Positions 8,901 through 19,019 of a stretch of 64,000 nt of DNA are shown here, one piece after another (the first letter of the stretch is position 1; the number at the start of each line of letters is the position of its first letter). Under the pieces are notes generated by a model, which was not told where the DNA came from, did not search any database, and worked only from the letters and a program-made list of their open reading frames with translations. The DNA comes from Paraburkholderia phosphatilytica (GTDB taxonomy: Bacteria; Pseudomonadota; Gammaproteobacteria; Burkholderiales; Burkholderiaceae). The translations under genes were made by a program, and so were the position numbers. The stretch covers positions 124,001 to 188,000 of the forward strand of contig NZ_QQOA01000009.1 of NCBI RefSeq assembly GCF_003443895.1. Direction: 5' to 3'.

Positions 8901-10349
8901 TTATTGCGCGGCCGGCAACGCATCCGTATCCGCTTGCGGCACATCGGGAGGCATCGCTCCCCTGCCGCTCCCCGCCAGATCGCGCATGAAGTTGTCGCGC
9001 CACACCGACACGTTGTTCTCGCGCAGCTGCGCAATCATGTCCTGATAGCGTGACTGCCGCTCGGCGAGCGGCATGTCGAGCGCGCGCGCGAGTGCTTCCG
9101 CCATGCCGTCGATATCGATCGGATTGACGATCAGCGCGCCCTGCAGCTCCTGCGCGGCGCCTGCGAAACGCGACAGCACCAGCACGCCAGGATCGTCCGG
9201 ATCCTGCGCGGACACATACTCCTTCGCGACGAGGTTCATGCCGTCACGCAGCGGCGTCACGTAACCGACGTTCGCCGCGCGGAACAAGGCGGCCAGCACC
9301 GATCGTTCGTATTGCCGATGGATATAGCGGATCGGCGTCCAGTCGAGCTCCGCGAAGCGGCCGTTGATGCGGCCGGACTCGGCTTCCAGCTGCAGCCGGA
9401 TGTCCTGATACGCGTGCATGTCGGCGCGCGTCGGCGGCGCGATCTGCAGCAGCGACACCTTGTCGTGCATCGACGGTATGTGTTCGAGCAGCCGCTCGAA
9501 CGCGCGAAAACGCTCGACGAGTCCCTTCGAGTAATCGAGCCGCTCGACGCCGATGATCAGCTTGCGCGCATGCAGTGTCGCCTTCAGCGTGCGCAGCGGC
9601 TTGCCGCGCGCGCCGGCTTTCGCGAGCTCCGCGATCTCGTCCGGATAGACGCCGATCGGATACGCGCCCGCGTGCAGCGTGCGGCCGAACGCGTTCACCA
9701 CCTGCGGCGCGTTACCCGTTGCCGGTTCGACCGCACCGTCCGCCTCGTTCACGACGTAGTCGCAGAACGCGCGCAGATCGGGCCTGGTCTGGAAGCCGAG
9801 CAGATCGTACGAGCACATCGCCTCGACGAGCGCGCGATGCGGCGGCACGGCCAGCAACACCTGCGACGCCGGAAACGGAATATGCAGGAAGAAGCCGATG
9901 CGGTTCTTCACGCCGCGCGCGCGCAGCGCCTGCGCAAACGGAATCAGGTGATAGTCGTGGACCCAGATCACGTCGTCTTCGCGCAGGAGCGGCACGAGTT
10001 GCTGCGCGAGCCACTCGTTCACGCGGCAATAGCCGCCGAATTCGTGACGGTCGTACTGCACGAGGTCCGCGCGATAGTGGAACGCGGGCCACAGCGTCGC
10101 GTTCGAGAAGCCGCGGTAGTACTGATCGTAATCGCGGCGCACGAGACCGATCGTCGCGAACGTGACGGGCCCGCGCTCTTCGACCTTGATCTGCGGCTGA
10201 CCGGACGCGAGCACGTCGCCGCTCCAGCCGAACCACATGCCGCCTGTTTCCTTCAGCGCGTCGTACACGCCAACGGCAAGCCCGCCGGCCGCGGGACCAC
10301 CCTCGGAAATCGGCGCGACCCGGTTCGAGACGATGATGAGGCGGCTCAT
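8901..10349 (-). CDS. otsA: Trehalose-6-phosphate synthase
   Basis: A 482-residue GT20 enzyme that joins glucose from UDP-glucose to glucose-6-phosphate. It begins [13 protein letters not shown] with the family N-terminal loop [11 protein letters not shown], then FGWSGD, the WVHDYHL motif, the segment [12 protein letters not shown] and the nucleotide-sugar binding region [12 protein letters not shown] followed by VLSRFAGA. Length is normal. It lies 94 bases behind otsB on the minus strand, so the two probably form an otsBA operon making trehalose for osmotic and desiccation stress. It converges on the ABC transporter with about 50 bases between the stops. Confidence 0.97.
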   Translation of the reverse strand: MSRLIIVSNRVAPISEGGPAAGGLAVGVYDALKETGGMWFGWSGDVLASGQPQIKVEERGPVTFATIGLVRRDYDQYYRGFSNATLWPAFHYRADLVQYDRHEFGGYCRVNEWLAQQLVPLLREDDVIWVHDYHLIPFAQALRARGVKNRIGFFLHIPFPASQVLLAVPPHRALVEAMCSYDLLGFQTRPDLRAFCDYVVNEADGAVEPATGNAPQVVNAFGRTLHAGAYPIGVYPDEIAELAKAGARGKPLRTLKATLHARKLIIGVERLDYSKGLVERFRAFERLLEHIPSMHDKVSLLQIAPPTRADMHAYQDIRLQLEAESGRINGRFAELDWTPIRYIHRQYERSVLAALFRAANVGYVTPLRDGMNLVAKEYVSAQDPDDPGVLVLSRFAGAAQELQGALIVNPIDIDGMAEALARALDMPLAERQSRYQDMIAQLRENNVSVWRDNFMRDLAGSGRGAMPPDVPQADTDALPAAQ

Positions 10350-10443
10350 GACGCGATGCCTGCAGCAGGAACGTGCATACGCGTGACCGCAGCTTGTGCG
10401 ATAGCGTGATGCGCGCGAATCGGCACGCGAATCAGCGCGCGCA

Positions 10444-11196
10444 TCAGACGTGACCGCCCACGGCCGCGACCACCGCCGTCAACCAGCCAAGCAGCGCGCC
10501 GACCGATTCGATGCGCGTGCCCGCGATCGTGTCGCCCGCGCCGATCTTGATCGACAGTCCGTCGAAGTCGTTGACGACCGCGAAGCCCTTTTCGTCGGTG
10601 AGATCGTCGCCGGCGAACACCGGCGAGCGGCCGGCGAACGGCGGCTCGTCGAGGAACGCGCGCAACGCGCGGCCCTTGTCGACGTCCTTCGGCTTGATTT
10701 CGTAGACCATCTTGCCCGGCTGCAGCACATAGGCGCCCGAGTAATCCGCGACGAGCTTCTGCGTCGCCTCGCGCGCCACGCGCTCGCGATCCGGCGCGTT
10801 GCGGTAGTGCAGCGCGAGCGCCGCGCCCTTGATCTCGAGCAGCATGCCCGGATGCTCGCGCACGACTTCGGCCAGCACGCGCTCCATGCGCAGGAGGCGC
10901 TCGTCGTCGAAGCCGATGCGCTGCGTGTCGCCGTTCGCGTCACGACGCTCGGCACCGTGCAGACCCGCGATCGGCAGATCGGGCATGCGCAGAAACGAAT
11001 CGATGCTGTCGATGCCGCGGCCCGACACGACCGCCACCGCCCCGCCCGTCAGGCGGCGCAGTTCCGTCAGGAGCTTCGGCACCTCCGGCGGCACGATCAC
11101 GCCGTCGGGAGTGGACGCGAGTTCGACGAGCGTGCCGTCGAAATCGAAGAAGAAAGCCGTCTCGTGCAGAGACAGTTCAGCCGGAAGTGCTTGCAT
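10444..11196 (-). CDS. otsB: Trehalose-6-phosphate phosphatase
   Basis: A 250-residue HAD-family phosphatase that removes the phosphate from trehalose-6-phosphate. Motif I is FFFDFDGTLVE (catalytic Asp pair), motif II is AVVSGRG, a lysine lies in the EIKPKDVDKG segment, and motif IV is VFAGDDLTDEKGF. The ATG at 11196 has an AAAGG ribosome site; 20 further upstream codons are in frame but basic and atypical. It is the first gene of the pair with otsA. Confidence 0.96.
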   Translation of the reverse strand: MQALPAELSLHETAFFFDFDGTLVELASTPDGVIVPPEVPKLLTELRRLTGGAVAVVSGRGIDSIDSFLRMPDLPIAGLHGAERRDANGDTQRIGFDDERLLRMERVLAEVVREHPGMLLEIKGAALALHYRNAPDRERVAREATQKLVADYSGAYVLQPGKMVYEIKPKDVDKGRALRAFLDEPPFAGRSPVFAGDDLTDEKGFAVVNDFDGLSIKIGAGDTIAGTRIESVGALLGWLTAVVAAVGGHV

Positions 11197-11561
11197 CGGT
11201 CTAATTTGCCTTTCAGCTGCATGCAGCCGGAAAAGTTTGCGCATCTTACCGCGCATCGCCCGTTTTATCGAGAACGCGCGGGGCGGAGCGCGCCGTACGA
11301 CTCGCGGCTATCCGCCATTTTGCGCCGCGTTCCAAAGTGGTCCATCGAAAGCAACACTACAGCGGGCTTTCGACATCATGCGTCATATTGCCTCGGCCGC
11401 GTAGCAGCGCGCCCTCCACGCCGACGGCGCGCGTTGATTTGCGATACAGTCGGCATCCATCATGGCACTCCGGCGGCAACGCCGCACGCGCTTGTACGCG
11501 AGACGACGCCATTGCCTACACAGCACCGTCTCGCCAGAAATCGAGCTTTCGGACATCGGCT
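11197..11561. other. 365-bp divergent intergenic region
   Basis: This separates otsB (minus) from the SCO1-like gene (plus). It contains a short palindrome (about 11217-11228) close to otsB and a TACAGT -10-like box at 11445-11450 that could serve the plus-strand gene. No credible gene is seen. If an upstream start is used for the SCO1-like protein, part of this becomes coding, but that translation lacks any signal or family match. Confidence 0.5.
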
Positions 11562-12197
11562 TTGTTCCCAGCACTTGCACTTTCATACAAACGGCTGCGC
11601 GGCTTGCCCGCGGCCTGCGCGCTCGCGGCCGTGCTTGCCGCGACGGCACTCGCGGGCTGTTCGCACGACGATGGCCCGTGGCAACTGACCAACGTGAGCG
11701 GCCATCTGCCGGACCTGCGCTTCTCGCTGACCGACGACACCGGCAAGCCCGTCACCGCCCAGTCCTTTCACGGCGACACCACGCTCGTCTACTTCGGCTA
11801 CACGCATTGCCCGGACGTGTGCCCGGAAACGATGGCGCGTTTGATGCAAGTGCTAGGGAAGCTCGGCAACGACGCGCATCACGTGCGGATCCTCTTCATC
11901 ACCGTCGATCCCGCGCGCGATACGCCGAAAGCACTGCACGACTACGTCGGCGCGTTCGATGCGCAGCACGCGATCGGGCTGACCGGCAGCGACGCGCAGA
12001 TCGAAGGGCTTGCGCAGCGCTATCGGGTCGCGTACCAGATGGAGAAGCGCGATCCGAACGGCGACTACGAGGTGACGCACAGTTCCGCGATCTACGTGTT
12101 CGATGCCGACGGCCACGCGCGGCTGCTCGCCACCGACAACGATACGCCCGACGTGATCGCGCACGATCTGCGCCGCGTCATCGACTCGAGCACCTGA
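11562..12197 (+). CDS. SCO1/SenC family copper chaperone, lipoprotein
   Basis: A thioredoxin-fold protein that delivers copper to the CuA site of cytochrome c oxidase. The copper-binding motif is CPDVC (in GYTHCPDVCPET) and the third ligand is the His in VTHSSAIYVFD. The N-terminus is a signal peptide ending in the lipobox LAGC, so the mature protein should be a periplasmic lipoprotein. No ATG lies just before the signal peptide; TTG at 11562 gives a signal peptide of about 32 residues, so I take it as the start. The frame is open back to ATG 11337, but that N-terminus is implausible. CtaG follows 75 bases downstream. Confidence 0.88.
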   Translation: MFPALALSYKRLRGLPAACALAAVLAATALAGCSHDDGPWQLTNVSGHLPDLRFSLTDDTGKPVTAQSFHGDTTLVYFGYTHCPDVCPETMARLMQVLGKLGNDAHHVRILFITVDPARDTPKALHDYVGAFDAQHAIGLTGSDAQIEGLAQRYRVAYQMEKRDPNGDYEVTHSSAIYVFDADGHARLLATDNDTPDVIAHDLRRVIDSST

Positions 12198-12272
12198 GCC
12201 GACCGGCTTCGCTGCCGCGCGTCGTGCGATGGCGAAACCGGACCACACTTTTCACTGACGTCATTCAGCACG

Positions 12273-13175
12273 ATGAATCTGCTTTACTGGCTCGAACCGT
12301 GGGAACCGTCACCGACGGTGGTGATCGCGACGCTCGTCGCGGCGGTGCTGTTCGCGCGCGGCACGAAGAAGGCGAAGGTATCGCTGCCCCGGCAACTGTC
12401 GTTCTGGTTCGGTCTCATCGCGCTGTACGTGGTGCTGCACACGCGCCTCGACTACTACTTCGAGCACGAGTTCTTCATGCATCGACTGCAGCACCTGGTG
12501 CTGCATCATCTGGGACCGTTTTTCATTGCGTTGTCGTATCCGGGTGCCGCGATGCGCGCGGGCATCCCGTTTCGCTGGCGCCAGCGCTTCGTGCGGCCAG
12601 TGCTCGCGGCGCGGCCGGTGCGTCTCGCGATCGACTTCCTGCTGCATCCGGTGATCGCGGGGCTGCTGTTCGTCGGGCTGATCTATTTCTGGCTGACCTC
12701 GTCGATCCACTTCGCGGCGATGCTCGACTGGCGGCTCTATCGCGTGATGAACTGGAGCATGGCGATCGACGGGCTGATGTTCTGGTGGCTCGTGCTCGAT
12801 CCGCGTCCCGCACCGCCCGCGCGGCTCGCGCCCGGGCGACGCGTGCTGCTGGTGATCGCCGTGATTCCGCCGCAAATTTTGCTCGGCGCGTTCATCTTCT
12901 TTTCGTCGCACGAGCTTTATCCGATCTACTCGATCTGTGGGCGTGCATTCACGTGGCTGAGCCCGATGCGCGATCAGCAGATCGGCGGGCTGCTGGTGTG
13001 GATTCCAGCTTCGATGATGAGCGTGATCGCCGCGCTGATCGCGCTGCGCCACTGGATGCGTCTGTCGGCCCGTACGCGGCTGCGCGAGGAACGGGCGGAG
13101 AAACGGGCGAAAGAACAGCGCGCTGCGCCGGAGTCGCGATCACACGTGCTCGGCACGCCTGACGCCGCGCAGTGA
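12273..13175 (+). CDS. Cytochrome c oxidase assembly factor, CtaG (caa3_CtaG) family
   Basis: A 300-residue inner-membrane protein with about seven hydrophobic helices and conserved histidines in the early segment (FFMHRLQHLVLHHLGP), matching the caa3_CtaG family linked to oxidase assembly. Later helices carry IYFWLTSSIHF and the segment FFSSHELYPIY. A basic cytoplasmic tail of about 40 residues follows. Its position behind the SCO1-like gene supports a shared role in oxidase copper-centre assembly; the oxidase subunits themselves are not in the window. Confidence 0.88.
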   Translation: MNLLYWLEPWEPSPTVVIATLVAAVLFARGTKKAKVSLPRQLSFWFGLIALYVVLHTRLDYYFEHEFFMHRLQHLVLHHLGPFFIALSYPGAAMRAGIPFRWRQRFVRPVLAARPVRLAIDFLLHPVIAGLLFVGLIYFWLTSSIHFAAMLDWRLYRVMNWSMAIDGLMFWWLVLDPRPAPPARLAPGRRVLLVIAVIPPQILLGAFIFFSSHELYPIYSICGRAFTWLSPMRDQQIGGLLVWIPASMMSVIAALIALRHWMRLSARTRLREERAEKRAKEQRAAPESRSHVLGTPDAAQ

Positions 13176-13213
13176 ATGCCGCATTGATGACGCAATGAGC
13201 GCGTAACGCAGCG

Positions 13214-13771
13214 TTACGCCGCGCGCATCCACACGTGCGGGATGCCGTCTTCCTCGTGAATGTCGGAGATCGCCGCGAAGCCGAACGCGCCGTAGAACTT
13301 CTGCAGATGCGCCTGCGCGTGCAGACGGATCGGCGTGTGCGGCCATTGCTCGCGGATATGGGCGATCGCGCGATGAAGCATCGCGTTGCCGAGCCCAATG
13401 CCGCGAAATCCCGCAGTAGTCAGCACGCGGCCGATGCGGATGTCGGTCTCGGTCTCGTCGGCACCGTCTGCTTCAGCCAGCAGCACACGCAGATAGCCGG
13501 CCAGTTTCGGCGCCGCGCCGCTTCCATCGTTATCACGGTTGTCGCGCGTGTCACTGCCGTATGCGAACAGATGCCACGCGCCGATGTCGAGTCCGTCGAC
13601 GTCGTCATACAGACACTGCTGCTCGATCACGAAGACCGCTGTGCGCGCCGCGAGCATGTCGTAGACCTCGGCATTCGTGAGGTCGTCGAACGATTTCCAG
13701 CGCCACTCGATGGCGGACAGTTCGGCTTCGGTGGAGGTGGAATTCGGATCGTCGGTAGAACGGGTATTCAT
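13214..13771 (-). CDS. GNAT acetyltransferase, ElaA-like
   Basis: A 185-residue protein of the ElaA branch of acetyl-CoA N-acetyltransferases. The start of the fold reads LTNAEVYDMLAARTAVFVIEQ, followed by a loop rich in Asp/Asn (about residues 80-95, DTRDNRDNDG). The acetyl-CoA motif appears as IGRVLTTAGFRGIGLGNAML, and the end GAFGFAAISDIHEEDGIPHV is typical of ElaA. The ATG at 13771 has a GGGATG ribosome site; the frame is open further upstream but runs into the tRNA-Cys terminator. Substrate unknown. Confidence 0.9.
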   Translation of the reverse strand: MNTRSTDDPNSTSTEAELSAIEWRWKSFDDLTNAEVYDMLAARTAVFVIEQQCLYDDVDGLDIGAWHLFAYGSDTRDNRDNDGSGAAPKLAGYLRVLLAEADGADETETDIRIGRVLTTAGFRGIGLGNAMLHRAIAHIREQWPHTPIRLHAQAHLQKFYGAFGFAAISDIHEEDGIPHVWMRAA

Positions 13772-13873
13772 GGGACATCCCGAAAGCTGATGGCGGCATG
13801 ATGCCACGATTGCGCGGGTGGTCGACACCATTGAAAACACGGAGCCGCGCTTCATCGCAACGAAACGGCGACG

Positions 13874-13911
13874 AAAAAAGAAAAGCCCCGACTGTGCGGG
13901 GCTTTTCTTTT
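13874..13911 (-). terminator. Terminator of the tRNA-Gly/tRNA-Cys unit
   Basis: A 10-bp stem (13881-13890 with 13897-13906, 6-base loop) is flanked by A and T runs on both sides, so it could work both ways. It lies immediately after tRNA-Cys on the minus strand. Confidence 0.92.
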
Positions 13912-13915
13912 TCCT

Positions 13916-13989
13916 TGGAGGCGCGAGCCGGAGTCGAACCGGCCTACACGGCTTTGCAGGCCGCTGCATAACCGCTTTGCTATCGCGCC
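13916..13989 (-). tRNA. cysT: tRNA-Cys (GCA)
   Basis: A full cloverleaf on the minus strand, 74 nt including the encoded CCA. The acceptor stem pairs GGCGCGA with TCGCGCC, the anticodon loop is CTGCAAA (anticodon GCA), and the T-arm has GGTTCGACTCC. It is last in the tRNA-Gly, tRNA-Gly, tRNA-Cys series. Confidence 0.97.
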
Positions 13990-14055
13990 GTAAGCGGGCG
14001 GTCGACCTGATAAAAAGGGAAGCGTTGCTTCCCCTTGGTCGCTACCTGATAAAAC

Positions 14056-14131
14056 TGGAGCGGGAGACGAGTCTCGAACTCGCGACCTCAACCTTGGCAA
14101 GGTTGCGCTCTACCAACTGAGCTACTCCCGC
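14056..14131 (-). tRNA. tRNA-Gly (GCC), copy 2
   Basis: A 76-nt tRNA with encoded CCA; the acceptor stem pairs GCGGGAG with CTCCCGC and the anticodon loop reads TTGCCAA (GCC). It is identical to the copy at 14172-14247, and the two are 40 bases apart. Confidence 0.97.
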
Positions 14132-14171
14132 ATGGAGTCAAAACCGGGTACAAAACGCTGCTTCAAAATTC

Positions 14172-14247
14172 TGGAGCGGGAGACGAGTCTCGAACTCGCG
14201 ACCTCAACCTTGGCAAGGTTGCGCTCTACCAACTGAGCTACTCCCGC
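14172..14247 (-). tRNA. tRNA-Gly (GCC), copy 1
   Basis: The first tRNA of the unit on the minus strand, 76 nt with encoded CCA and the same sequence as copy 2. It sits downstream of pgsA, the same arrangement as glyW in the Escherichia coli uvrC-pgsA-glyW-cysT locus. Confidence 0.97.
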
Positions 14248-14293
14248 GTTTTGCTGCTCCGGCGTTCAGAACCGCGTTCACCGGAGAGACGAG

Positions 14294-14322
14294 ATTATGT
14301 ATAAACCGCTGAAACGTGTCAA
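14294..14322 (-). promoter_or_regulatory. Sigma-70 promoter of the tRNA-Gly/tRNA-Cys unit
   Basis: On the minus strand TTGACA (14317-14322) is followed after exactly 17 bases by CATAAT (14294-14299), about 45 bases before the first tRNA-Gly. The tRNAs therefore need not depend on transcription from uvrC-pgsA. Confidence 0.8.
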
Positions 14323-14357
14323 CCCCCTGCCACGTTTGTTTTCCGCTACGAGCACCG

Positions 14358-14951
14358 TCACGCAATGCCGCCGCGCTCGCGAATCTGCGGCCACGCGAGC
14401 TTCATGTAGTAGAGCATCGACCAGATCGTCAGGAACGCAGCCACGTAGATGAGCCACAAGCCCCACACGCGCGTGTCGATCGCGATGCCGCCGCCGAACG
14501 GCAACGGGCCGTAGAACAGCAGCATCGGAATCGCGACCATCTGGCAGGCGGTCTTGAACTTGCCGAGCGAATTCACCGCGACGCTCTTCGATGCACCGAT
14601 CTGCGCCATCCATTCGCGCAGCGCAGAAATCGCGATCTCGCGGCCGACGATCACGAGCGCGATCGCCGCGTCGATCCGCGACAGCTGCACGAGCACGAGC
14701 AGCGCGGCCGTGACCATCAACTTGTCGGCGACAGGATCGAGAAACGCACCGAACGCCGACGTCTGGTTCCATTTCCGCGCGAGGTAGCCGTCGAACCAGT
14801 CGGTCAGCGCAGCGACGATGAAGATCGCCGCGGCGGCCATGTCGCGATGCTGCAGCGTCATCATCATCGACGGCAGATAGAACACGCCGACGATCAGCGG
14901 GATCAGCACAATCCGCAGCCACGTCAGAAAAATCGGGAAATTAAACGGCAT
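14358..14951 (-). CDS. pgsA: CDP-diacylglycerol--glycerol-3-phosphate phosphatidyltransferase
   Basis: A 197-residue inner-membrane enzyme that makes phosphatidylglycerol phosphate from CDP-diacylglycerol and glycerol-3-phosphate. The CDP-alcohol phosphotransferase signature is complete: DGYLAR, eight residues, G, then D and D in GAFLDPVADK. About five to six hydrophobic helices surround it. I took the ATG at 14951, since the protein then begins with the family-typical MPFNFPIFLTWLRI. It lies between uvrC and the tRNA unit, a conserved proteobacterial order. Confidence 0.96.
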   Translation of the reverse strand: MPFNFPIFLTWLRIVLIPLIVGVFYLPSMMMTLQHRDMAAAAIFIVAALTDWFDGYLARKWNQTSAFGAFLDPVADKLMVTAALLVLVQLSRIDAAIALVIVGREIAISALREWMAQIGASKSVAVNSLGKFKTACQMVAIPMLLFYGPLPFGGGIAIDTRVWGLWLIYVAAFLTIWSMLYYMKLAWPQIRERGGIA

Positions 14952-15086
14952 GGGCTGACGCCATCCTGAAAGAGAGATGCAATTGTGCCGCGTCGACACG
15001 CCTGCCACAAGCAACGTCAGGCTGCGTGAGCGGCCTGTCCGACATACGCGCGTATCGGCTCGCAGGTGTCGTCCGGACGGCGAACG

Positions 15087-17459
15087 TCAATGCAGCTGCC
15101 GGTAGATCTGCTCGGCGAGCGAGCGCGAGATGCCCTCCACGCTCGCCAGATCGTCGACGCTCGCCGCCACCACGCCGCGCAGACCGCCGAACCGTGCGAG
15201 CAGCCGCTGCCGGCGTTTCGCGCCGACGCCTTCGAGTTCCTCGAGCCGCGACGTCTGCCGCGCTTTCGCGCGCTTCGCCCGCATGCCGGTGATCGCGAAG
15301 CGGTGCGCCTCGTCGCGGATCTGCGCAACCAGCATCAGCGCCGCACTTTCCTTGCCGAGTTCGAGCGGCGCGCGGCCATCGGCGAAGATCAGCGTTTCGA
15401 GGCCGACCTTGCGCCCCTCGCCCTTCGCGACACCGACCAGCATCGAGTGATCGAGACCGAGCTCCGTGAACACCTGCCGCGCAATTTCGACCTGGCCCTT
15501 GCCACCGTCGATCAGCACGATGTTCGGCAGCGTGCCGGCGGGCGTCGTCTTCTCGACCGCGGCATCCTCGGCGACCTTGCCCGCTGCATCCGCCGCGGCG
15601 ATTTCACCGGACACCGAAGGATCGCCCGACGCATCCGCCACCGCTTCGTCCGCGTGCTCCGCCGCGGGCGCATCCGCTGGCGCGGTCGCGTCGTCGGTCG
15701 CATTGCCGGCCGCCTGCGCGACCATCTTCTCGTAGCGGCGCGTCAGCACCTGGCGCATCGCCGCGTAATCGTCGCCGGGCGTGATGCCGGCGATGTTGTA
15801 GCGCCGGTACTCGGACGACTGCATCTTGTGATGGTGATAGACCACGCACGACGCCTGGGTCGCCTCGCCCATCGTGTGGCTGATGTCGAAGCACTCGATG
15901 CGCAGCCGCGCGAGATCGTCCGGCTCGAGGCTCAACGTCTGCGCAAGCGAGCGCGTGCGCGCCTGCTGCGAGCCCTGCTCGGACAACAACCGCGCGAGCG
16001 CGAGCCGCGCATTCTGCTCGGCCATCCCGAGCCACGCGCGCTTCTGCCCCTGCGGTTGACGCAGCACGGCGACCTTGTGCCCCGCCTGCTCGGTCAACAG
16101 CTCGACCAGCTCGCGATTGGCCGGCGCGTGACTGACAACGAGCACCGGCGGAATGCGGTTGCCGAGATAGTGCTGCGCGATGAACGCTTCGAGCACTTCG
16201 GCCTCGATGCCGTCGCTGTCCGCGCGGCGCTTTTTGCGTCGTGACGATGGGGCTTCGGTTGAAGACGTCGAAGCATCGCTGACCGATGAAGCCGCGGTGT
16301 CGGCGCTTTCGGATGCGACGAGGCTGGCGTCGTCGCTATCGTCGTCAGCGGACGCATCGCCGTCATCGTCCTCATCGCCCAGATCCTGGGCGAACGCGAG
16401 CAGATCGTATTCGGCGTCTGCATCTCCGGAGGCGCCACCGCCGCCAGCACCGCGCGCGGCCGCGTGTTCACGCTCATCGTCGCCGCCCGCCGCCGCGCCA
16501 TCTTCAAGCGCAGCCAGACCCGCCGCTTCGTGATCCGCCAGCGCGAGATCGTCTTCCGCCGCCAGCGCGCTCTCCACGTGCGCCGGGAAGTACGCCTTGT
16601 CGCCGAGATGGCGGCCGCCACGCACCATCGCGAGGTTCACGCACACGCGTCCGCCGAGCGCGACCACCGCGAGAATATCGACGTCGTTGTCGCCGCCGGT
16701 TTCGATCGCCTGCTGGTGCAGCACCGTCGACAGCGAGCTCATCTGGTTGCGCACCGCTGCCGCCTGCTCGAACTTCAGCTCCGCGGCGAACGCGTGCATC
16801 TTCTCCTCGAGTTCCTTCATCACCTCGTTCTGCCGCCCGAGCAGAAAGCGCGACGCGTTCGACACGTCGCGCGCGTAGTCCTCCTCGCTGATCGCCTTGA
16901 CGCACGGCGCCGAGCAGCGCGCGATCTGGTGCAGCAGACACGGCCGCGTACGGTTGTTGAACACGGAGTCTTCGCAGGTGCGCAGCTGGAACACGCGCTG
17001 CAGGATCTGGATGCTCTCGCGCACCGCCCACGCGCTCGGAAACGGCCCGAAGTACTGGTTCTTGCGATCGACGGTACCGCGGTAGTACGCCATGCGCGGA
17101 TACGTGTGGCCCGTCAGCTTCAGGTACGGGTACGACTTGTCGTCGCGAAACAGGATGTTGTAGCGCGGCGCGAGCGCCTTGATCAGGTTGTTCTCGAGCA
17201 GCAGCGCTTCCGCTTCCGACCGCGTGACCGTCGTCTCGACGCGCGCGATCCGCGTGACCATCATCGCGATGCGCGGCGACAGCAGCGTCTTCGTGAAATA
17301 GCTCGACACGCGCTTCTTCAGGTCGCGTGCCTTGCCCACGTAGAGCACGGCGCCGTGCTCGTCGTAGTAGCGGTACACGCCCGGCAGATGCGGCAGTTGC
17401 GCGAGCACTTTCTTCGGCTCGAAGGTGTCGGCGGACTCGGGAGTAGCGGATTCGGTCAT
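15087..17459 (-). CDS. uvrC: Excinuclease ABC subunit C, with two low-complexity insertions
   Basis: The nuclease of nucleotide excision repair. The GIY-YIG domain is at the N-terminus ([20 protein letters not shown], about residues 22-41). The UVR segment follows near 210-245, the RNase H-like nuclease region includes [10 protein letters not shown] and LIDGGKGQ, and tandem helix-hairpin-helix motifs end the protein ([13 protein letters not shown]). At 790 residues it is about 180 longer than the usual 610. The excess lies in an acidic Ala/Asp/Ser-rich stretch at about 300-420 and an Ala/Glu-rich stretch at about 580-638, both between conserved segments. The ATG at 17459 was chosen because 14 upstream codons look unrelated to the family. 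Confidence 0.96.
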   Translation of the reverse strand: MTESATPESADTFEPKKVLAQLPHLPGVYRYYDEHGAVLYVGKARDLKKRVSSYFTKTLLSPRIAMMVTRIARVETTVTRSEAEALLLENNLIKALAPRYNILFRDDKSYPYLKLTGHTYPRMAYYRGTVDRKNQYFGPFPSAWAVRESIQILQRVFQLRTCEDSVFNNRTRPCLLHQIARCSAPCVKAISEEDYARDVSNASRFLLGRQNEVMKELEEKMHAFAAELKFEQAAAVRNQMSSLSTVLHQQAIETGGDNDVDILAVVALGGRVCVNLAMVRGGRHLGDKAYFPAHVESALAAEDDLALADHEAAGLAALEDGAAAGGDDEREHAAARGAGGGGASGDADAEYDLLAFAQDLGDEDDDGDASADDDSDDASLVASESADTAASSVSDASTSSTEAPSSRRKKRRADSDGIEAEVLEAFIAQHYLGNRIPPVLVVSHAPANRELVELLTEQAGHKVAVLRQPQGQKRAWLGMAEQNARLALARLLSEQGSQQARTRSLAQTLSLEPDDLARLRIECFDISHTMGEATQASCVVYHHHKMQSSEYRRYNIAGITPGDDYAAMRQVLTRRYEKMVAQAAGNATDDATAPADAPAAEHADEAVADASGDPSVSGEIAAADAAGKVAEDAAVEKTTPAGTLPNIVLIDGGKGQVEIARQVFTELGLDHSMLVGVAKGEGRKVGLETLIFADGRAPLELGKESAALMLVAQIRDEAHRFAITGMRAKRAKARQTSRLEELEGVGAKRRQRLLARFGGLRGVVAASVDDLASVEGISRSLAEQIYRQLH

Positions 17460-17640
17460 GCAGGTCGGGTCGGATGCCTCCGGTGCGCGATGCGCTCGCA
17501 CGGAGGTCTGTATCGTGGCGGGTGGTGCTTTAGAATCGCCAGTTTAGAACATTCCGCCCGTGGCCGAACCATGCGGCGCAGCGTGCGCGAGCGCCCGGCC
17601 GGCCGCGCCGCCGCCGTTCACGCGAGGCCCGCCCGACATC

Positions 17641-18855
17641 ATGGTGTCCTCGTCTTCCGGTTTTTCCCGTGCCTCGGGCATCGCGCCCCCAAACGCCGGC
17701 GCCGTTGCCTGCGACATCTTCTGCGCGGTGATCGACAACTTCGGCGACATCGGCGTCTGCTGGCGGCTCGCGCGGCAGCTGGCGGCCGAGCATGGCTGGC
17801 AGGTGCGCGTCTTCATCGACGACCTGCACGCGTTCCAGCGGCTCTGCCCCAACCTCGACACCGCGCGCGCCAGGCAGCAGATCGACGGCATCGAGATCGA
17901 GCACTGGCACGAGCCGGCCCATGCGGGAGAGACGCTCGCGGTCGCGGACGTCGTGATCGAGGCGTTCGCGTGCGAGCTGCCGCCCGCCTACCTCGCCGCG
18001 ATGGCGCGGCGCGAGCGCACGCCGGTGTGGTTCAACCTCGAGTACCTGAGCGGCGAGGACTGGGTGGCCGAATTCCATCTACGGCCGTCGCCGCATCCGC
18101 GCTATCCGCTGCTCAAGCATTTCTTCTTTCCCGGCCTTGGCCGCGGCACGGGCGGTGTGCTGAAGGAGCGCGATCTCGACGCGGCGCGCGCGGCGTTCGA
18201 AGCGTCGCCTCCCGTCCGGGAGCGCTGGTGGCACGACGTCGTGGGCAGCGCGCCGCCGGAGCGCGACGCCATCGTCGTGTCACTGTTCGCGTATGAGAAT
18301 CCCGCGGTCGACGCGCTCCTCGAACAGTGGCGCGACGGCAGCCAGCCGGTCGTGCTGCTCGTGCCGGAGGGCCGGATCTCGGGCGCGGTCGCGCGCTTTT
18401 TCGGGCTGCCGTCGTTCAGCGCGGGCGCGCGGGCCGAATCCGGCCGGCTGCGCGCGCACGGGCTCGCGTTCACGGACCAGAGCGGCTACGACCGGCTGCT
18501 GTGGGCCAGCAACGTCAATTTCGTGCGCGGCGAGGATTCGTTCATCCGCGCGCAGTGGGCGGCGCGGCCGTTCGTCTGGCACATCTACCCGCAGGCCGAC
18601 GACGCGCACCTGCCGAAGCTGGATGCGGCGCTCGCGCACTACACGACGTCCCTCGACGCCGATGCCGCCGCCGCGCTCGCCCGCTTCTGGGACGCGTGGA
18701 ACACAGCGAAGCCCGGATCCGGCCCCGACTGGACCGAGTTTCTGCGTTATCGCCCGGCGCTCGAGGCGCGCGCGCGGGCATGGGCCGGCGAGCTCGCGGC
18801 GATCGGCGACCTGGCCGGAAATCTCGCCGAATTCGCAAAAACTCAGTTAAAATAA
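17641..18855 (+). CDS. earP: EF-P arginine rhamnosyltransferase
   Basis: A GT-B inverting glycosyltransferase that puts rhamnose from dTDP-rhamnose on Arg32 of elongation factor P. The N-terminal catalytic motif is [20 protein letters not shown]; the C-terminal domain has the donor-binding segment [14 protein letters not shown] followed by PFVWHIYPQ. The ATG at 17641 leaves a 24-residue lead-in; a GTG at 17560 is also in frame. efp follows about 165 bases downstream on the same strand, and EF-P there carries the required Arg32. Confidence 0.94.
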   Translation: MVSSSSGFSRASGIAPPNAGAVACDIFCAVIDNFGDIGVCWRLARQLAAEHGWQVRVFIDDLHAFQRLCPNLDTARARQQIDGIEIEHWHEPAHAGETLAVADVVIEAFACELPPAYLAAMARRERTPVWFNLEYLSGEDWVAEFHLRPSPHPRYPLLKHFFFPGLGRGTGGVLKERDLDAARAAFEASPPVRERWWHDVVGSAPPERDAIVVSLFAYENPAVDALLEQWRDGSQPVVLLVPEGRISGAVARFFGLPSFSAGARAESGRLRAHGLAFTDQSGYDRLLWASNVNFVRGEDSFIRAQWAARPFVWHIYPQADDAHLPKLDAALAHYTTSLDADAAAALARFWDAWNTAKPGSGPDWTEFLRYRPALEARARAWAGELAAIGDLAGNLAEFAKTQLK

Positions 18856-19019
18856 GCGGTTATCCAGCGGCAGACGACGCAAGCGCAACAGATTTTCCGG
18901 CGCTGATCCGCGTTCGTGACGACGCCGGGAGGATGGGCAGCAGGTCGTCTACAGGTCCTCCCGTTTGGCGCCATGCCGTTCGAAGCATCGTTGAGCTATT
19001 TATCTACAGGATTGTTTTT

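Noticed and set aside
14056..14247. Identical tRNA-Gly copies considered as an assembly duplication
   Set aside because: The flanks and spacer differ from each other, and multiple tRNA-Gly copies are common.
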